6,845 nucleotides of DNA, from the NCBI GenBank assembly GCA_026225435.1, contig JAMFST010000689.1, positions 1 to 6,845 on the forward strand, in the 5' to 3' direction. This document shows, one piece after another, positions 5,594-6,845 of the stretch (the stretch's first letter is position 1; each line of letters begins with the position of its first letter). The notes under the pieces are model-generated. The model was not told the DNA's origin. It did not search any database and was given only the letters and a program-made list of their open reading frames with translations. The position numbers and the translations under genes are program-made. The DNA is from Labilithrix luteola (GTDB taxonomy: Bacteria; Myxococcota_A; Polyangia; Polyangiales; Polyangiaceae).

Positions 5594-6205
5594 TCAGCGC
5601 GTAGCGCGGTTACGGTTGTCGGTGGTGAGCAGCGAGAAGACGCGGTGGTCGAGCCAGCGGCCGGCGCAGCGCTCGGCTTGCCGCGCGATCCCCTCGTAGC
5701 GGAAGTCGAGCCGGGCGATGACCCGCAGTGACGGCTCGTTGTCGGTCGCCGCGGCGATGCGGATGCGGTGCGCGTCGAGCGGACCGAAGGCCCAGTCGAG
5801 CACCGCCTGCCCCGCCTCGGTCATGTACCCGTTGCCGGTGGCGTCGGTGCGCAGCCAGTAGCCGAGCTCGGCGCTCCGGTGCAGGTGGGCGAAGGCCTCG
5901 AGGCCGATGACCCCGACCACCCGGCCGGTCACGCGCTCGCGCATGGTGAAGCGGCAGGCGCGCACGTGATCCCAGTCGGCGGCGCTCGCCTCGGCGTACC
6001 GGTAGCTGGCGTCCGCATCCACGTTGAACGGCACCCAGGCGAGCCACGGCTCGAGCTCGTTGCGCGACGAGTCGGTCGCCACCCACAGCTCGGCGGCGTC
6101 ACCGGCGTCCACCGGCGTGAGGACGAGCCGCGCCGTGCGCAGGGGAGCGCGCCGGATCTCGTGGCGAGGCGGGACAGCCAGCATGGGCGAAAGCGATGTT
6201 CGCAT
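5594..6205 (-). CDS. GNAT-family N-acetyltransferase, RimJ/RimL-like
   Basis: Seen: 203 aa. After a short variable N-terminus it follows the RimJ/RimL pattern: TARLVLTPVDAGDAAELW (24-41), the substrate-side region ~50-85, then GVIGLEAFAHLHRSAELGYWL (98-118), the acetyl-CoA loop DATGNGYMTEA (121-131), and the closing DNEPSLRVIARLDFRYEGIAR (155-175), the usual N-x-x-S...F-x-x-EG signature. Expected chemistry: acetyl transfer from acetyl-CoA to an amine, often a protein alpha-amine or small molecule; the substrate cannot be read from sequence. Start at 6205; ATG at 6184 (MLAVPPRHE) is a credible alternative because the first 14-20 residues are not conserved. It converges on the binding-protein gene with 7 bp between stops, and lies 45 bp downstream of thiG on the same strand, separated by a hairpin. 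Confidence 0.88.
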   Translation of the reverse strand: MRTSLSPMLAVPPRHEIRRAPLRTARLVLTPVDAGDAAELWVATDSSRNELEPWLAWVPFNVDADASYRYAEASAADWDHVRACRFTMRERVTGRVVGVIGLEAFAHLHRSAELGYWLRTDATGNGYMTEAGQAVLDWAFGPLDAHRIRIAAATDNEPSLRVIARLDFRYEGIARQAERCAGRWLDHRVFSLLTTDNRNRATR

Positions 6206-6226
6206 CGTCCGCCGGATGACGCAAAG

Positions 6227-6245
6227 ACGGGGACCCGCTCCCCGT
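6227..6245 (-). terminator. Hairpin after thiG, possible weak terminator
   Basis: ACGGGGA and TCCCCGT form a perfect 7-bp stem around a 5-nt loop, starting five bases after the thiG stop. Read on the minus strand it is followed by CTTTGC, a very short T-run. It could attenuate transcription between thiG and the acetyltransferase gene or protect the thiG mRNA 3' end. As an intrinsic terminator it is weak. Confidence 0.4.
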
Positions 6246-6250
6246 TGCCT

Positions 6251-6845
<595 letters not shown>

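Overview
This window reads as chromosomal DNA from a GC-rich bacterium. Third codon positions are overwhelmingly G or C, and long spurious open frames lie opposite real genes. The gene content fits a Gram-negative with an outer membrane, most likely a Myxococcota/deltaproteobacterial lineage: a VKOR-DsbA fusion, several lipoproteins and an LpoB-type penicillin-binding-protein activator. The taxonomic call is an inference from style and content. I see no mobile element, tRNA, rRNA or CRISPR array.

Layout. Bases 1-904 (minus, cut by the left edge) encode an Ada/AlkA-type protein: a methyl-phosphotriester-sensing zinc domain, an AraC helix-turn-helix and the start of an AlkA glycosylase. A 104-bp divergent intergenic region containing a perfect 6-bp palindrome separates it from a plus-strand run of five genes (1009-5586). 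These are a membrane VKOR-DsbA disulfide-forming fusion; an LpoB-family lipoprotein; a COG3014-type lipoprotein with a TPR-like N-terminal half; a small Cys-rich lipoprotein that overlaps its upstream neighbour by 34 bp; and a BtuF-like helical-backbone metal-receptor protein with no signal peptide. Two minus-strand genes follow: a RimJ/RimL-type GNAT acetyltransferase (convergent with the binding protein, 7 bp between stop codons) and the C-terminal part of thiazole synthase ThiG, cut by the right edge.

How the genes work together. The LpoB-like and COG3014-like genes are 7 bp apart and probably co-transcribed with the Cys-rich lipoprotein, giving a cell-envelope lipoprotein cassette. LpoB-COG3014 adjacency is, to my recollection, a recurring arrangement, but the Cys-rich third member is not one I recognise. 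The VKOR-DsbA fusion just upstream could supply the disulfides its eight mature cysteines would need; that link is inference.

The most unusual sequence signal is inside the VKOR-DsbA gene. The DsbA domain carries an apparent in-frame insertion of about 20 codons with AT-ending codons unlike the rest of the gene, and it contains a perfect 10-bp inverted repeat with a 5-nt loop. No clear new multi-gene defence or biosynthetic system is evident.
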